A stretch of DNA of 64,000 bases from assembly GCA_964017065.1 (NCBI GenBank), contig OZ024789.1, forward strand, positions 7,382,191-7,446,190. Reading direction: 5' to 3'. The notes below the pieces were generated by a model. The model saw nothing but the letters and a program-made list of their open reading frames with translations, did not search any database and was not told where the DNA came from. Made by a program: the position numbers and the translations under genes. Source of the stretch: Haliclona indistincta. Taxonomy: Eukaryota; Porifera; Demospongiae; Haplosclerida; Chalinidae. How positions within the stretch are numbered: position 1 is the first letter of the stretch; each line of letters starts with the position of its first letter. Of this stretch, positions 1 through 11,105 are shown one piece after another.

Positions 1-1204
1 CGCAAGGTTTTTGTTGGAAACTAGCCTTCCATTTGAGCATCACGCATGCTTTGCTCACACACTACATCTCGTTGTAAAAGATGGGCTAAGCAAAGCAGGC
101 CAAATCTCTACAGTGATCAAACGGTGTACTAAACTGGTTTCTTTTGTACGTAAATCTACTGTTGCAACAGACGTACTAGAGGGCGAAAAACGACTTCAAA
201 TTGAAAATACCACTAGGTGGAATTCGCAATTAAAGATGATAAATCTGTTCTTAGCATTCCCGAGGAGAAGCTGTCACAATTAGAAGGTGCACCTTGCCTG
301 AGTAACTACGACAGAAATGTTCTCAAAGATCTGATAGAAATACTTACTCCCTTTGAGGATGCCACAGATTTTGTTCAAACAGAAAATGTACCATCAGCAG
401 GGTATGTGCTACCTTGTGTCAAAGGTCTACAGCATCACATAAAGAATTGCTCTACTAAGTACCATTCAGCTTTCGTAAGAGCTTTGGCAGCCTCCCTGAA
501 TAAGCGAATGCCGTACTACGAGGATAGTGATACTTACGCGCTGGCTGCTGTGGTTGACCCAAGGTTTAAACTCAGATGGTGCACAGAGAGTGAAAAATCT
601 AAATATAAAGATCTTCTCGTTGAAGAAGCAAGGAAGTATAGCACACCTTCTGAGGACTCGGAACAGCTGGAGTCAGAGCCAGCACCAAAGAAAACAAAAT
701 CTTTATTTAATTTTATGGAACCAGATGCAGCAAACAAGGAAAACGCAAATGGTCCAAATGGAGATGTTGACAAATACTTGAGTACTCCCTGTGTAGACAT
801 ATCAGCAAATCCTGCAATATACTGGTCTGAAAATGCTGCTAATTTACCAACTCTAGTACCTATTGCGAGGCAACTACTCAGCGTGCCTTCGTCATCCGCA
901 CCAGTTGAGAGACTCTTCAGTATAGCAGGCAGAGTTTTCACACCCATTAGATGTAGGCTTAAAGATAAAAGATTTGAACAATTAATGTTTATTAGATTTA
1001 ACAATAGTATCATTAAAAACTAGATCTTTAAAAAATTGAAACCTGCATGTACTTACATTGGTACTTAAGTATAAAAATTTGGTATTTGTACTGTACTTAA
1101 GTACTTTTCCGTAATCTAAGTACGTACTTACACAAGTACTAGGGAAATTTTAGAGTACTTGCAATATACTTAAGTACACAAAAATGTACTTGGACCCAAC
1201 CCTG
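1..1204 (+). mobile_element. 3' part of a hAT-superfamily DNA transposon
   Basis: The element enters from the left edge of the window, so its 5' end is not visible. It carries the C-terminal part of a hAT transposase, then an AT-rich 3' subterminal region (about 1049-1200) packed with copies of TACTTAAGTAC-like palindromes. Such subterminal repeats are typical of hAT ends, where transposase binds. The sequence stops at CCCAACCCTG (1195-1204), the reverse complement of CAGGGTTGGG, a common hAT terminal inverted repeat. The 8 bases after it, 1205-1212, would be one target-site copy, but the partner lies outside the window. Confidence 0.8.
11..1023 (+). pseudogene. hAT transposase C-terminal half, frameshifted
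   Basis: Two overlapping frames encode consecutive pieces of one ZBED-like hAT transposase. The first (11 to about 245) carries the CxHxLHLVV-like region and the TRWNS motif of the catalytic core. The second (about 245-1020) carries the rest and ends with the hAT dimerization domain, including SSSAPVERLFS followed by G-x-x-x-T-P-x-R. The frame changes near 243-250, at AAATCT, where one base appears to be missing. No BED finger is seen because the 5' end is outside the window. The rest of the second frame is open for 268 codons, so decay is recent. The element is probably non-autonomous now. Alternative: a sequencing error at one base. Confidence 0.82.
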
Positions 1205-2124
1205 CTAAAAACAGTTCGTATTTGCAGTAGAGGTACACAAAGTTCACGACTTTCTGCTCGCTAAATGTATTGCGGCATTTGGGTCAAGCGCAACGCGGAG
1301 TGCACGCACCAAAAATGTATTGTTACTATGCGCTCACGTGAGCTAGTGTCCAATCCCAGTCCGTAGGCAATATAATACCTTTGCTTTTGGCTAGCTGCTT
1401 TGCGTGCCCACCCACCCTTCCCTTTTCTCCATCTTGATAAGTTATCAAGGTGTGATAAGGATTAGGAAGTCTTTCTGCACAAATGAGAGCATACGTTGCG
1501 CTGATGTTCAGAAAGCTGTGCTTGGTTGTGACTCAGCCAGTCACCAACTAAGCTGATGGTTCCTCTTTCAATACTCAGACTCTCCCAGTCACCAAGTCAG
1601 CTGATGGTTCCTCTTTCAATCCTCAGACTCTCCCAGTCACCAAGTCAGCTGATGGTTCCTCTTTCAATGCTCAGACTCTCAGACAATTGTCTCAGACAAT
1701 AGAGAAGTCTGCCTACTGTCCGCCACAAGATTGGAATAAATTGGACAAAGTATACATTATTAATAACATGTGTATGAAAGGTTGCAAAAAGTCAATGTCA
1801 GTATATCACAAAAGTCATCTGTCCATCAGTCAGATTAGTCATTAGTCAGATTAGTCATCAGATTAGTCATCATTAGTCAGATTAGTCATCAGATTAAAGC
1901 GCTAGCTAGGCTGACTTTGTCTATAGATAGCGCTAAGCTGAAACTCGTTTAAAACTTGTGAATAAAACGATTGAGTATGTGAGCAGTTGTTCTAATAAGA
2001 TGTGTTAAAGGGAAGTCTATACTTATTTTTTTGAGCAGTTATATTATCTGAAACATTGATTCAAGACATTTTGATTCAAGGTCTGAAAGATTCAAAGTCT
2101 TGAAAGGTAGCTGGCTACTGTCTC
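1205..2124. repeat. Gene-free stretch with tandem repeats
   Basis: No coding region is recognised here. It holds a 48 bp tandem repeat of about three copies (1538-1680; the unit starts CAGTCACCAAGTCAGCTGAT, and copies start at 1538, 1586 and 1634). A shorter degenerate repeat built from AGTCAGATTAGTCATC follows at about 1823-1897. Positions 1757-1824 repeat a piece of the DUF6589 pseudogene found downstream at 2665-2723. The remainder looks like unremarkable AT-rich sequence. Confidence 0.7.
1780..1824 (+). repeat. 45 bp exact copy of a DUF6589 exon start
   Basis: Positions 1780-1824 are identical over 45 bases to 2679-2723, and similarity (TTAATAAC) extends upstream on both sides. The second copy covers the intron-exon junction and the first residues (LQKVNVSISQ) of an exon of the DUF6589 pseudogene. 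The upstream copy is therefore a partial duplication of that junction, not an independent gene. Confidence 0.8.
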
Positions 2125-4340
2125 TGGACTAGAGTCTGACTCAGAGGAAGTACCCTTTCAACCACCTCCTCCGAAGTGATGTCCACCTCCACCAGTGTTT
2201 GCAAACCAACATTCTCGTGATGCTGTGGTAAGTGTCAGAGCAGTATAATTGTATGTACACACATGCAGGTTACATTAACTACAAGAAGCCTCACACTTAT
2301 AGTCTTACTCCTAGTTGCAAACGTTTAGGAAAGACATTGGCCAGAGGAAGGAGGAGAGTTGTGGCCATAGAATGCTTGAAGGATCCCACAAGAAGACATA
2401 TCATGAAGATCGGAATTTTAGAAAGGAATGAGATGGTTGCAATGTGCACTGATGAAAGGGGCTCAATCCTGTGACAAAATTCAAGCAGTGCCTTAAAGGG
2501 AGACAGCACCGATACTGCTAAATCTTCTGCAGGAATGCGTACACGTCGTTCTATGCCATCCTACTGAAGCATAGGTTCTCTAAAATGAGTTTAGTGCAAA
2601 AGATTATCACTCTAGTACTTCACGTAGGACACAGTGGAAAACAGGTATAGCTATTTATTATTTATTATATTAATAACAGGTTGCAAAAAGTCAATGTCAG
2701 TATATCACAAAAGTCATCTGTCCGCTTACTGTGCACTTGGCAATGGCGTTGATGCAAGTGTACTAGAATGGCGAGACATGACGACCAGTTTTATGTTGTC
2801 TTCACACAGTGCAGAGGTATACATGTAAGAAAAGTAAATACCACAATTACATTTATCTTTTGTTATAAGGTGGTCACAGCTACTAGTGTACCACCCAGAC
2901 CAGGCTGTAGAATAAGCGCAGGAGATGACCATCTGAGTTTGTTATCAGAATTTGGTGATGTATCAGATGCTGAAAGCTCAGACATCTCAACTCCATCTAT
3001 ATCTCCTTTCTCATTGGATGATGAATTGTCTGAGCCAGAAGCAGAGCTAGATGAACAGGTGATTCAACACTATTATGTTTTTACTCGAATTAAATTATTA
3101 GATCTTCAATTGTCCACTACCCCTTCAACAGCTCCCAAGGAGACCGAACAGATAGCAAATCAGGATTTAGGGTACAAAATTGTAGGTGACAACATAGACA
3201 AACAGTCAAGACACGCCATATGCACACAGGAAGCCACAAAAACCAGTCTCTGCATTACTTTCACTCTCTTGCTTTACAAAGCAGAATAGATTTCAGCTAT
3301 GTGCATCCTGGCACATGCTCACCTAGTCCTCTTCTTATGGCTGAGTCGCTGTTACCTCAGTATCTGATGATCAGTCAATTCGTGACCTGTTCATAATGCA
3401 GGTGTCTCGCGTCCTTACCACTCACATTCCATTCTTCTAGTTAGCTTTTGAAGATGCGGTCGAATGGCACAGAAAGCATGAGTACTACAAACAAATGTCT
3501 ACTGAGTCAGTAGTGGTAAGCTCAAATTATGCCTTATGTATAAATTATGTGCTAATCATGTTATTACTTAGGTACCTCTAGGAGTGCTTGACAAGAACGA
3601 GAACAAAGGTGATGACATGGTGGAGACTATGACACATTTGAGGAAGTACACTCCAGTAATTGAGTACTTTTAAGAGGTACAAGTAGGTGGAGAAACCAGT
3701 GTCATCGAGTGAGCTATTGTTTGTCCGATTTTATTTGGAGGAGACCAGCTTACAGCAGCCAAGGCCATAGGAGCAAAGAAGGTAAAGATCAACTCCTATT
3801 ACTCAGTGACCCAACTTGATGGCCTAATTCCCTACGCTGAAGATTGGCATACTAAGATGAACTTTCTTGGGCTATGTAGTTGTACATGCAATGGCTATTG
3901 TATAATCATAGTCTGCTATGTTGTTATTTATAAGTATTTTTACTCCAAGAAATCAGAGAACATGGAACTCTCTACCAACTTCGAAATAAATTATACTACA
4001 CTGAACAAATGTTAGCAAGCCTGACAAAGACTTAGGTATTACTTTGTGATAGGAATCAACAGTCATATTCTTGCAGCAGCTCTCCAAGTTCTTGGCATGG
4101 ATTCAATCCATGATGAGCCAACACTGCAGGATGTTGTGTCACACACAAAAGAAGAAAGAGCTATACATCACTGAGAAATGCATGCACGATTGTAGTTGAC
4201 AAGTTCATCTCATTTGAGTTCTACACATCTGCAAATTTGGACAGGGAGTTTGGCTACACAACCAGGCTCTTAAGTATAGACTGCTTCTATCTAAAGTATT
4301 GTGATGCAATTCGTGAAGGTGATGGCAACTTAACAGGCTC

Positions 4341-4368
4341 CTTCGATGCTGGACTTCCAGCATCGAAG
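4341..4368. repeat. Perfect 13 bp-arm palindrome inside the DUF6589 pseudogene
   Basis: CTTCGATGCTGGA (4341-4353), two bases, then TCCAGCATCGAAG (4356-4368). Removing ACTTCCAGCATCG (13 bases) would rejoin codons matching the family's R-C-W-K-Y-hydrophobic motif. The right arm therefore looks like a templated inverted insertion. It shifts the frame by one. Confidence 0.7.
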
Positions 4369-5229
4369 TATATGCTTCCAGCATTCCGTAGCTCTCGAAG
4401 GAAGAATTATGCTGTTGAGTGTCTCAACATGGTTTGTCAGGTGAACCATAGCTTGACACCCAGGCAGTCTGCTGAATTGCTTTGCAGCCGATTCGTGAAC
4501 ACCCATGGGATACCAGGAAGGAATATTTTCTATAGATTTGCATTTAGAACATCTGAATAGGGTTTGTAAAGAGGCAATACGAGGTTTGGGAAGCAAGAAG
4601 ACTACCAAATGTACAAATGTACGCATTGGGGTATGTTGGAGGAAGGCTTATTCGCTCAGAAGTAAAAAATTGAGTGTTCGAAACTTCACAGAAAAGAATA
4701 CCTTATTGAAAGTCTCTTATCATTCAAAGAGAACAAAGAAGAAAGCCAAAAAGACCCGGACGAAAGACTCGTTCCAGAATGGGCACACATAATCAACCGC
4801 GGTGGCTTGTACATATGTACAATAGAGTTCTTCGACTTTCTATGTGCAGTTGAGACAGTTGTGAAGGGAATGATGCGCAAGAGAATAGAAGAGGAAATGA
4901 AGGCAGGATTTGCAGTTGAAGTGAACAAGAGAGTACTTGAGGATGAGGAGGTTCTTTTTCTATGGGCAATGCTGTAGACAATGAAGCACCATGGTGCAGA
5001 TGCCTCGGTGGAATTGCATGCATACTGCACACTGGACATGAGGCTTTGACCGTCAACACACAGCAACTACATGTACATACAGCTAATCCATCAGCAGATG
5101 ATGATTATAACAGATTTATAAAGTACATACAAGCTGGCAAAAATAACAGAAGCCAATAGTATGCTACCACAGTGTAATAGTTAGCTGGGCGTGCACAAAG
5201 CAGCCATGCTTGTAGCAGCTAGCTTTTTT

Positions 5230-5580
5230 CGGTTTTGCTGAATGTTATTCGGACCCGCCACGCTATCCTGTAGTCCAGCTCAAACCTACAATATACTAGC
5301 CAGTTAACCATGGACACATTCGACTTCGGAGAAGTCCAGATTGCCAGCAACGGTAAACAAAGTAAGCAAATCATGCCATAACTCACGAACAAAGCTTTAA
5401 TTCAAAAATCTAAGACCATCAAGTTCGAGCTCTTAACGTGTTATGTCGATTTTGCAATTACCACCAGCTGATTCTTCGCCGTTTTTCAGAACTAGAGCGG
5501 ACAGACATACAGACAGACAGACAGACACGCACGATTACTGTATGCCTCGTGGCTCCGCCCACCGAGGCATAATGACTTAA
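5230..5580. repeat. Dispersed repeat inserted in the DUF6589 pseudogene
   Basis: The segment contains a (CAGA)n-like run (about 5504-5527) followed by CACGCACGATTACTGTATGC, then CTCGTGGCTCCGCCCACCGAGGCATAA. That tail contains a short inverted repeat, GCCTCGTGG / CCACCGAGGC. It separates the body of the pseudogene from its last exon, so it arrived later. No protein is seen. I recognise this kind of tail from sponge intergenic repeats, but this is from memory and needs a copy-number search. Confidence 0.5.
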
Positions 5581-5827
5581 TGGATGTGCTACTGGAACGG
5601 CTAGTGAAAAGCTACATTGCTCTCAGAGGCCATGCTTTTACTGCCCAGTGGACAGAGCAAACTAAACAGAAACAGAAAAAGTCACTTCAAAAAAGTAGAA
5701 GTTTTAGGAGTAGGCTACAACAGTCTTCAGATTAGTGTGTAATATAATTATTATTCATTGCGTATCCATTATCCAACATGGATGGCAGGCACTGATGCGC
5801 AAATATTCGGAGTTGCCAATCCCTGTC

Positions 5828-6225
5828 GGGAGGTGGTAAAACCAGGAACGGGGAAATGGGAAAGGGAAATAAGAAATGGCGTGCACACGCAACTACTAAA
5901 CTCTAAACCCAAGACCCTAAAAACCTTCGCCTAACGGCGCCCAGTATTCGCCTAACAGTGCCCAGTATGGACTTAACAGCGCCCAGTATGGACCTAACAG
6001 CGTCCAGTATGGACCTAACGGCGCGCAGTAGTTCGCCTATAAACGTGCCAGCTAGAATAGTACTGGGCGCCGTTAGGTCCATACTGGGCGCTGTTAGGGG
6101 CGCCATTAGGCGAAGGTTTTTAGGGTCTTTGGTTTAGAGTTTAGTAGTTTCTAGTGCGTGACCACGCCATTTCTTATTTCCATTTCCGGTTTCCCATTTC
6201 TTCATTCCTGGTTTTACCACCTCCC
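5828..6225. mobile_element. 398 bp foldback (MITE-like) element
   Basis: The left end GGGAGGTGGTAAAACCAGGA (5828) is the reverse complement of the right end TCCTGGTTTTACCACCTCCC (to 6225). Both arms continue through AACTACTAAACTCTAAACC and ACCCTAAAAACCTTCGCCTAA, giving arms of over 100 bases. The centre holds about five degenerate copies of GGCGCCCAGTATGGACCTAACA, partly inverted. It contains no transposase, so it is non-autonomous. Confidence 0.8.
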
Positions 6226-7440
6226 ATCCACATCTATACTCCGCCCAAAATGGCGTATAGCTTGTGTGCGCTTTAATTTCTCCGCAAATATCACCTACTA
6301 GGGCTGCTCCCACATCTCGTTGATAACGCCATAACGTCGTTTCTCTATAGCTATCTAGAGAACTGTGCCATCTCAGTGATTTTTAAATAATAAGCGCTCA
6401 GCCTTCAGTACAGAAGCACGTGGCGGTGAAAGCAACATGGAGATACTGTATGTAGTGTAACGGCCTAGCTAGTAAATTCCCCTACACCTATTTACCCGCC
6501 CCACACTCACCGATTACAACATACAGCCCTATGATCTACCACAGTTCGATGAAGATCGGAGAAGAGACCGCTGACTCGACCAGCACGCGACACTCATAAC
6601 ATTGCAGGCACGCCTATAATTGCTAATTAATTGTGCATGGCCATAGTTCTGAGTGATGCTTGCAGCATGGTTTTGCTGCTGTTATTTACATGCATCTCCA
6701 CTGAAGCATCTGGTCCTTTCGTGCTATTTGTTACTTAATCATATTAGCTGGACACTCGCCGGCTGCACTGACTCAGTGCACCCTACTTCATCCTTTACAT
6801 TCTGTATTATCTTTCGTAAAAAAAACATCATAATATTATGTAAGTTGATAATCAATCAATTAATATGTGAAGCAGCTTTATGCATACACAGTCACTCCTT
6901 TTCCTGTTGTGTCAGCCAATGAATAATCCATTGGTCTATTTTCAGTTAATGCTTTCACTAGTTCGATGTGGACATCAAATGGTAGAAGAGTGTTCTGAAC
7001 AGCCTCCACTTCCTCTACTATTCATCCAGCGATGGAGAACATGAAAAATTTTCTCTGCTGACGTGATGACTTCACCCTACTGCGTACTATATTATAGCAG
7101 TGGTTACAGTACCTTCAGAAAGAATGTTCCAGTAGTCATACATTGTAGATGTGCACAGAAAAAATTTCAATTAAGTTTTAATAACGGCATGTAGCTACTA
7201 GCCTGTGAGTAGTAGGAACACTTTCCTCACTTCAAACTCAATCCTTAGCTTAATCCGTAGGTACCAAATTTCCAAGTGTTCTAGTTACTATACAATTTTT
7301 AGTGCAGTGTCAAAATGTATGAGTCAGGTACAATATTTTACTGATACATTATAAATTTTAATGATGTCTTGGTGATAGTTCTGAGTTGATACAGCCGGCA
7401 CAGAGAGGACCACTAGTAACAATCTAGAGAATAAATACTT
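6226..7440. other. Gene-free AT-rich stretch
   Basis: I see no convincing coding exon, RNA gene or clear repeat here. The longest open frame (89 codons near 6653) has low-complexity hydrophobic composition, no recognisable motif and no splice partners, and is rejected as a gene. Confidence 0.5.
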
Positions 7441-7499
7441 TGAGCAGATAAAAGCTTAACCCTTGTACGCATATAAGCACCTAGTGTCTATCGAGGTTT

Positions 7500-7795
7500 T
7501 AAAAATTACCAAAAGCGATGGCAGATTCTCTTATCAAGTGACCGTTATGTTCCACCACTAAAACCTGGGTTGATCTTTGCTTTATACCACTCCGGCTTTC
7601 ATTTGATATGAATTCTACTATCTTATGAGCCACGTTTAAAGGTGCAACAGATATGATGGGTTGAGGATGTCTCTGTAACCGGACCTGAGCAAAAGGGGAT
7701 TCTCAGTCTTGGTTCGATACATTAGCAGACATCGGGCCTGCCAGACTAAGCAGGAGGTTCACTTGTGTAGATTTCTTCACACATGTTGAAGATTA
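7500..7795 (-). pseudogene. Truncated omega-GST copy 1 (exons 1-2 only)
   Basis: On the minus strand, 7795-7680 resembles exon 1 of the neighbouring GST genes (initiator region MCEEIYTSEPP). Positions 7625-7500 resemble exon 2 (KPEWYKAKINPG, then GHLIRESAIAF), but with small deletions and frame breaks in both. Exons 3-5 are absent. The fragment lies just beyond the 3' end of intact GST copy A. It has a near-identical counterpart at 10820-11105 with the same relation to copy B, so it was already truncated when the whole unit was duplicated. Confidence 0.75.
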
Positions 7796-8140
7796 TGATT
7801 GTTTGAGCTGGTATAGTAGAAGGTAGTCGACTAATTGATTGATAGATCAGCATGACTGCAATCAGTTTTTATGATAAGGTATCATCAACTCTTGGTACTT
7901 GTTAAAGCGAGACAGATAAGAACCAGACAAAATTCGTTTTGCTTGATGCACGTTAGTTTAATTATTGTGCTCGCCACGTGGACGGACTTTGCAGCAAGTA
8001 TAATTGTATGTATGTAAGATCCCAAGACGCACTTTCAAAGCATGATGTACACATGGATGTGCTAAATAATTATTATCATTGATGTGCTAGCTACACAATA
8101 ATTATAGTTTTGTATTAATAATATTTCATCAACTCCAGCT

Positions 8141-9652
8141 TCACTGTGGTTTAGAAGCATATATCTTCACTCCAGCTGTCCCAGCGCTATAATCAGGATT
8201 TCCTTCCTTCATGCTTGCATAGAACTTGAGGTGACTCTCGACTGATAGCAGTGTCTGCTTGACAGCATCTATTTGCTTCATGCGCTCTATGTAAGCAAAC
8301 AAGACTGGCTGCTTGTCCTTGCTGACTGATTTAGCAAAAACTGGAGAGTAGATGAAAATTTATAGTACAATACATTACAAATTACTGGTGAGAAATAATT
8401 TAATACATTGCAGGGATAGGAAAATAATTCAAGTGAAAATGTTAACAAGAAATAAAAACACTAGGGGACTTAGGAGCTGCACTGTGTTTCTGAGTACTGC
8501 AATACATGTAATAGTAATGTACAATTCGGATTGCATATTGTCATCTTTTTTCCTTACAACTAATCAGAATAATTATTGACAATAATGGGTATTGGCCAAC
8601 TCATCCAAATAGTTATAGTTTTAATTTTTTAATGCATTGTTCTAACCAGGAAAAGCAATCAGAGCTGGTTCAATTCGCTCAATCCAAGGCCATACCAACA
8701 GGTCCACAGCTGATAGATCACCAAACAGATATTTCCCACCGTGTGCTGTTATACTCTCTTCCATGCGCGTAATGAAATTCACAAGCTCTGCATCACTCTC
8801 AGCAGTTGCATTTCCTCTGTAATGTTTGTAGTAGTTGGGAATGAACTACAGTGCCAGAAAGAGAAAGTTGCTGTGTTAAGCTAACATGCAGAGTTATAGC
8901 TATAACACATTTAGCATCTAAAATTACTTTAAAATACAAGTAAAGTTTAAAATATTTAAAATACATATACAAGTAAAGATCTGAAGTTACGTGGAAATTA
9001 ATTTTGTGTTTGAAAATGCTTTGCTCTTCTAGCATGATAACAAGATAAATATTTTTTGGCAGAGATTCAGAAATGATGATTACAACTACTTACTTTATTT
9101 CCATAGTCATTCAGTAACAGCTTGGCTTGTGCTTTAATGAGTGGATCAGATTGCCACAATGCTCCTTTGTTGAATACATCATCGACATAGTCTGTATAGA
9201 CAAGAAAATTCAATGATTGTACATGTAAATGCATGGAACAATAGCAAATGTGTTGCAATTTCACTAAAGCAGAACTCATTTTGTGCATCATGAAGTGTGT
9301 CTGCATGCTGTCTATTTTTACTGTCTTGCTACATTACCAAAAGCGATGGCAGATTCTCTTATCAAGTGACCATTATGTTGCACCACAGGAACCTGGCCAT
9401 GAGGGTTGATCTTTGCTATATACCACTCTGGCTTTCGTTTTAGATGAATGTCCACTATCTCATGAGGCACATTGAGATGGACAGCAACCATCCTAGCTCG
9501 CTAATAAAGATACAACAATAACAACAGGTATAATGGGTGGGGCATGCCTCTCTAACCTGTGCAAAAGGGCAAATGAGATTACTGTAGATTCTTAGCCCTG
9601 GTCCATTAGCAGGCATAGCAGGAGGCTCACTTGTGTAGATTTCTTCACACAT
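8141..9652 (-). CDS. GSTO: Omega-class glutathione S-transferase, copy A
   Basis: Five exons on the minus strand (9557-9652, 9338-9500, 9094-9191, 8647-8845, 8141-8340) splice in frame to 251 residues, the usual omega-GST length of about 240. The thioredoxin-like N-terminus has the motif IYSNLICPFAQ, with the catalytic Cys of the CPF signature (residue 28), then KPEWYIAKINPHGQVPVV and the glutathione-binding ES in LIRESAIAF. An all-helical C-terminal domain follows. The family performs glutathione-dependent thiol transfer, dehydroascorbate reduction or dearsenation; the substrate here is unknown. It is cytosolic with no signal peptide. It is the tandem partner of copy B, and every exon has the same length in both. 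The start is chosen at MCEEIY, conserved in both copies. Confidence 0.9.
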
Positions 9653-9993
9653 GTTGTAGGGTGCTGGTCTCGACAAAATGATCAAGATTTCAAGGTTTCT
9701 ACTTCTTGCAGTGTGTGCTTGTGGCGAAACCTCTTCCTTAAATGGCGAGAAGGATTCGGGAATTCGCTGGAGTGTATACACGCACAGCCACAGAGGTCGA
9801 CTCGATTGCTACGTGTACAACAAAAATTATTATGACGTATGCTGACAATACAATACAAATGTACTGTACGTACTAAAACTAGTCTCGTCCCCAGACCACT
9901 CCCCTTCCGCTGTGCTTGGCACCAGACCATGCAAGCAGCTTAATAGGCGTGGCTCAGGCTATTACCATAGCCGAGACCATAACCATGCAGGGA

Positions 9994-10083
9994 ATGGCAA
10001 CAGCAGCATGTCAGCACCTGCCGTAACTGCAGCAGCTACTGGCCGAGAAGACAGTGTGGTGACAGAGCAATGTGTGCGAGATT
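9994..10083 (+). pseudogene. Fragment of MTMR14 exon 1
   Basis: Positions 9994-10083 match MTMR14 exon 1 (13150-13230): an ATG, then GCAACAGC and a block encoding REDSVVTEQCVRD. A short insertion after the first codons introduces an early stop, and similarity ends abruptly at 10083. It lies upstream of GST copy A in the same head-to-head arrangement that the real MTMR14 has with GST copy B. It is therefore the other end of the duplicated unit. Confidence 0.8.
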
Positions 10084-10194
10084 AGACTGGCAGCCCCACC
10101 CCTTCGTATTGGTAACTAGTAACTGCTGCTCACAGTTGTAAAAATGAAACAGCTAACATAGAATACAGCTAATAAGTTCAAAAAAGTAACAGGA

Positions 10195-10590
10195 ACAAGT
10201 AAAGTAAAAAAGTTTTAATAAAAAACTGAAAAGTGTAGAGATGGCGCTTGAAAAAGGAAAGAACAAGATGGGATGATGCTTGCAGAAGTTGAGGCAAAAA
10301 TAAAGGAGCAAGATTGGATGATGCTTGCAAAAGTAAAGAAACAAGATGGAATAATGCTTGCAAATAACTACTGTTTGGAGGACGCAATCCGATGAAGTAA
10401 TTGACGGAAGAGGATTCTACATTGTCAGTTGCACGTTGTTACATCAAGCCACTGATGTAGGGATACTTGGGACTTTTACATTTTCAGGCATTATTCCATC
10501 TTGTTCCTTTACGTTTGTAAGCATGTTTCATTCCTTTTTCAAGCGTCATCCCTACACTTTTCAGTTTTCTATTAAACTTTACTTTTAGAA
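10195..10590. mobile_element. Foldback element between the duplicated GST units
   Basis: The left arm (AAGTAAAGTAAAAAAGTTTT, then AAAACTGAAAAGTGTAGAGATG) is the inverse of the right arm (10545-10590: CATCCCTACACTTTTCAGTTTT, ending TTTACTTTTA). The left half also contains a roughly 55 bp tandem repeat built on ACAAGATGGGATGATGCTTGCA (about 10262-10365). No coding capacity. It sits where the two duplicated GST units meet and has no counterpart elsewhere in the array. Confidence 0.65.
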
Positions 10591-10819
10591 CCTATGACCA
10601 TAGCACGTATGCAGGCATCTTTTGAAGATCCAGAGAGCTAGATGTATTTTGTGGTGATCTTCGAGTGGTAAGAGAATAAACAACCTTGCTTTATTAATTG
10701 ATCACACACATACATACCAATGCAGTCAAATGTTTAACCCTAGCTCGTACGCCTAAGCATGCACCCAGGCCTAGGTCAATGCGACATTTTCTTAATCATG
10801 CAATAGTGTCTAGTGAGGT

Positions 10820-11105
10820 TTTAAAATTTTCAAAAGCGATTGTATCAAGTGTCCGTTATGTTCCACCACTGAAACCTGGGTTGATCTTTGCTTTATACCA
10901 CTCCGGCTTTCATTTGATATGAATTCTACTATCTCATGAGCCACGTGTAAAGGTGCAACAAAATTATTAGATATGATGGGTTGAGCATGTCTCTCTAACC
11001 GGACCTGTGCAAAAGGGATTGGTGTAGATTCTCAGCCCCGGCCGGTCCATTAGCAGGCATAGCAGGAGGCTCACTTGTGTAGATTTCTTCACACATGTTG
11101 AAGAT
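10820..11105 (-). pseudogene. Truncated omega-GST copy 2 (exons 1-2 only)
   Basis: This is the minus-strand relic corresponding to the one at 7500-7795. Exon 1 (about 11105-10990) still reads MCEEIYTSEPPAMPANGP before a small insertion breaks the frame. Exon 2 (about 10940-10825) keeps KPEWYKAKINPG but lacks several codons. Exons 3-5 are missing. A fragment of MTMR14 exon 1 (about 11237-11295, on the plus strand, including TGTGCGAGATCTGCTC) follows. Confidence 0.75.

Larger units (their letters stand above)
2125..5735 (+). pseudogene. Decayed DUF6589-domain gene
   Basis: Consecutive segments match the DUF6589 family seen in many copies in sponges, lancelets and molluscs. In order: ILLKHRFSKMSLVQKI (2555-2605); LGNGVDASVLEWRD (2738-2780); an acidic Ser-rich exon (2875-3058); IVGDNIDKQSR (3178-3215); VPLGVLDKNENKGDDM (3570-3620); the hallmark GGDQLTAAKAIGA (3742-3775); LDGLIPYAEDWHTKM (3815-3860); GTLYQLRN (3965-3990); SRFVNTHG.PGRNI then DLHLEHLNRVCKEAIRGLG (4480-4600); and a C-terminal exon LRGHAFTAQW...KQKKS with a stop at 5735. 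The pieces lie in different frames with frameshifts near 4345 and 4530 and in-frame stops. An unrelated repeat (about 5230-5580) splits the 3' end. Family function is unknown; its multicopy nature suggests mobility, which is inference. Confidence 0.8.

Noticed and set aside
534..1013. 159-codon minus-strand frame opposite the hAT transposase
   Set aside because: Antisense shadow of a conserved coding region; no domain.
6653..6922. 89-codon frame
   Set aside because: Hydrophobic low-information composition with no motif or neighbouring exons.
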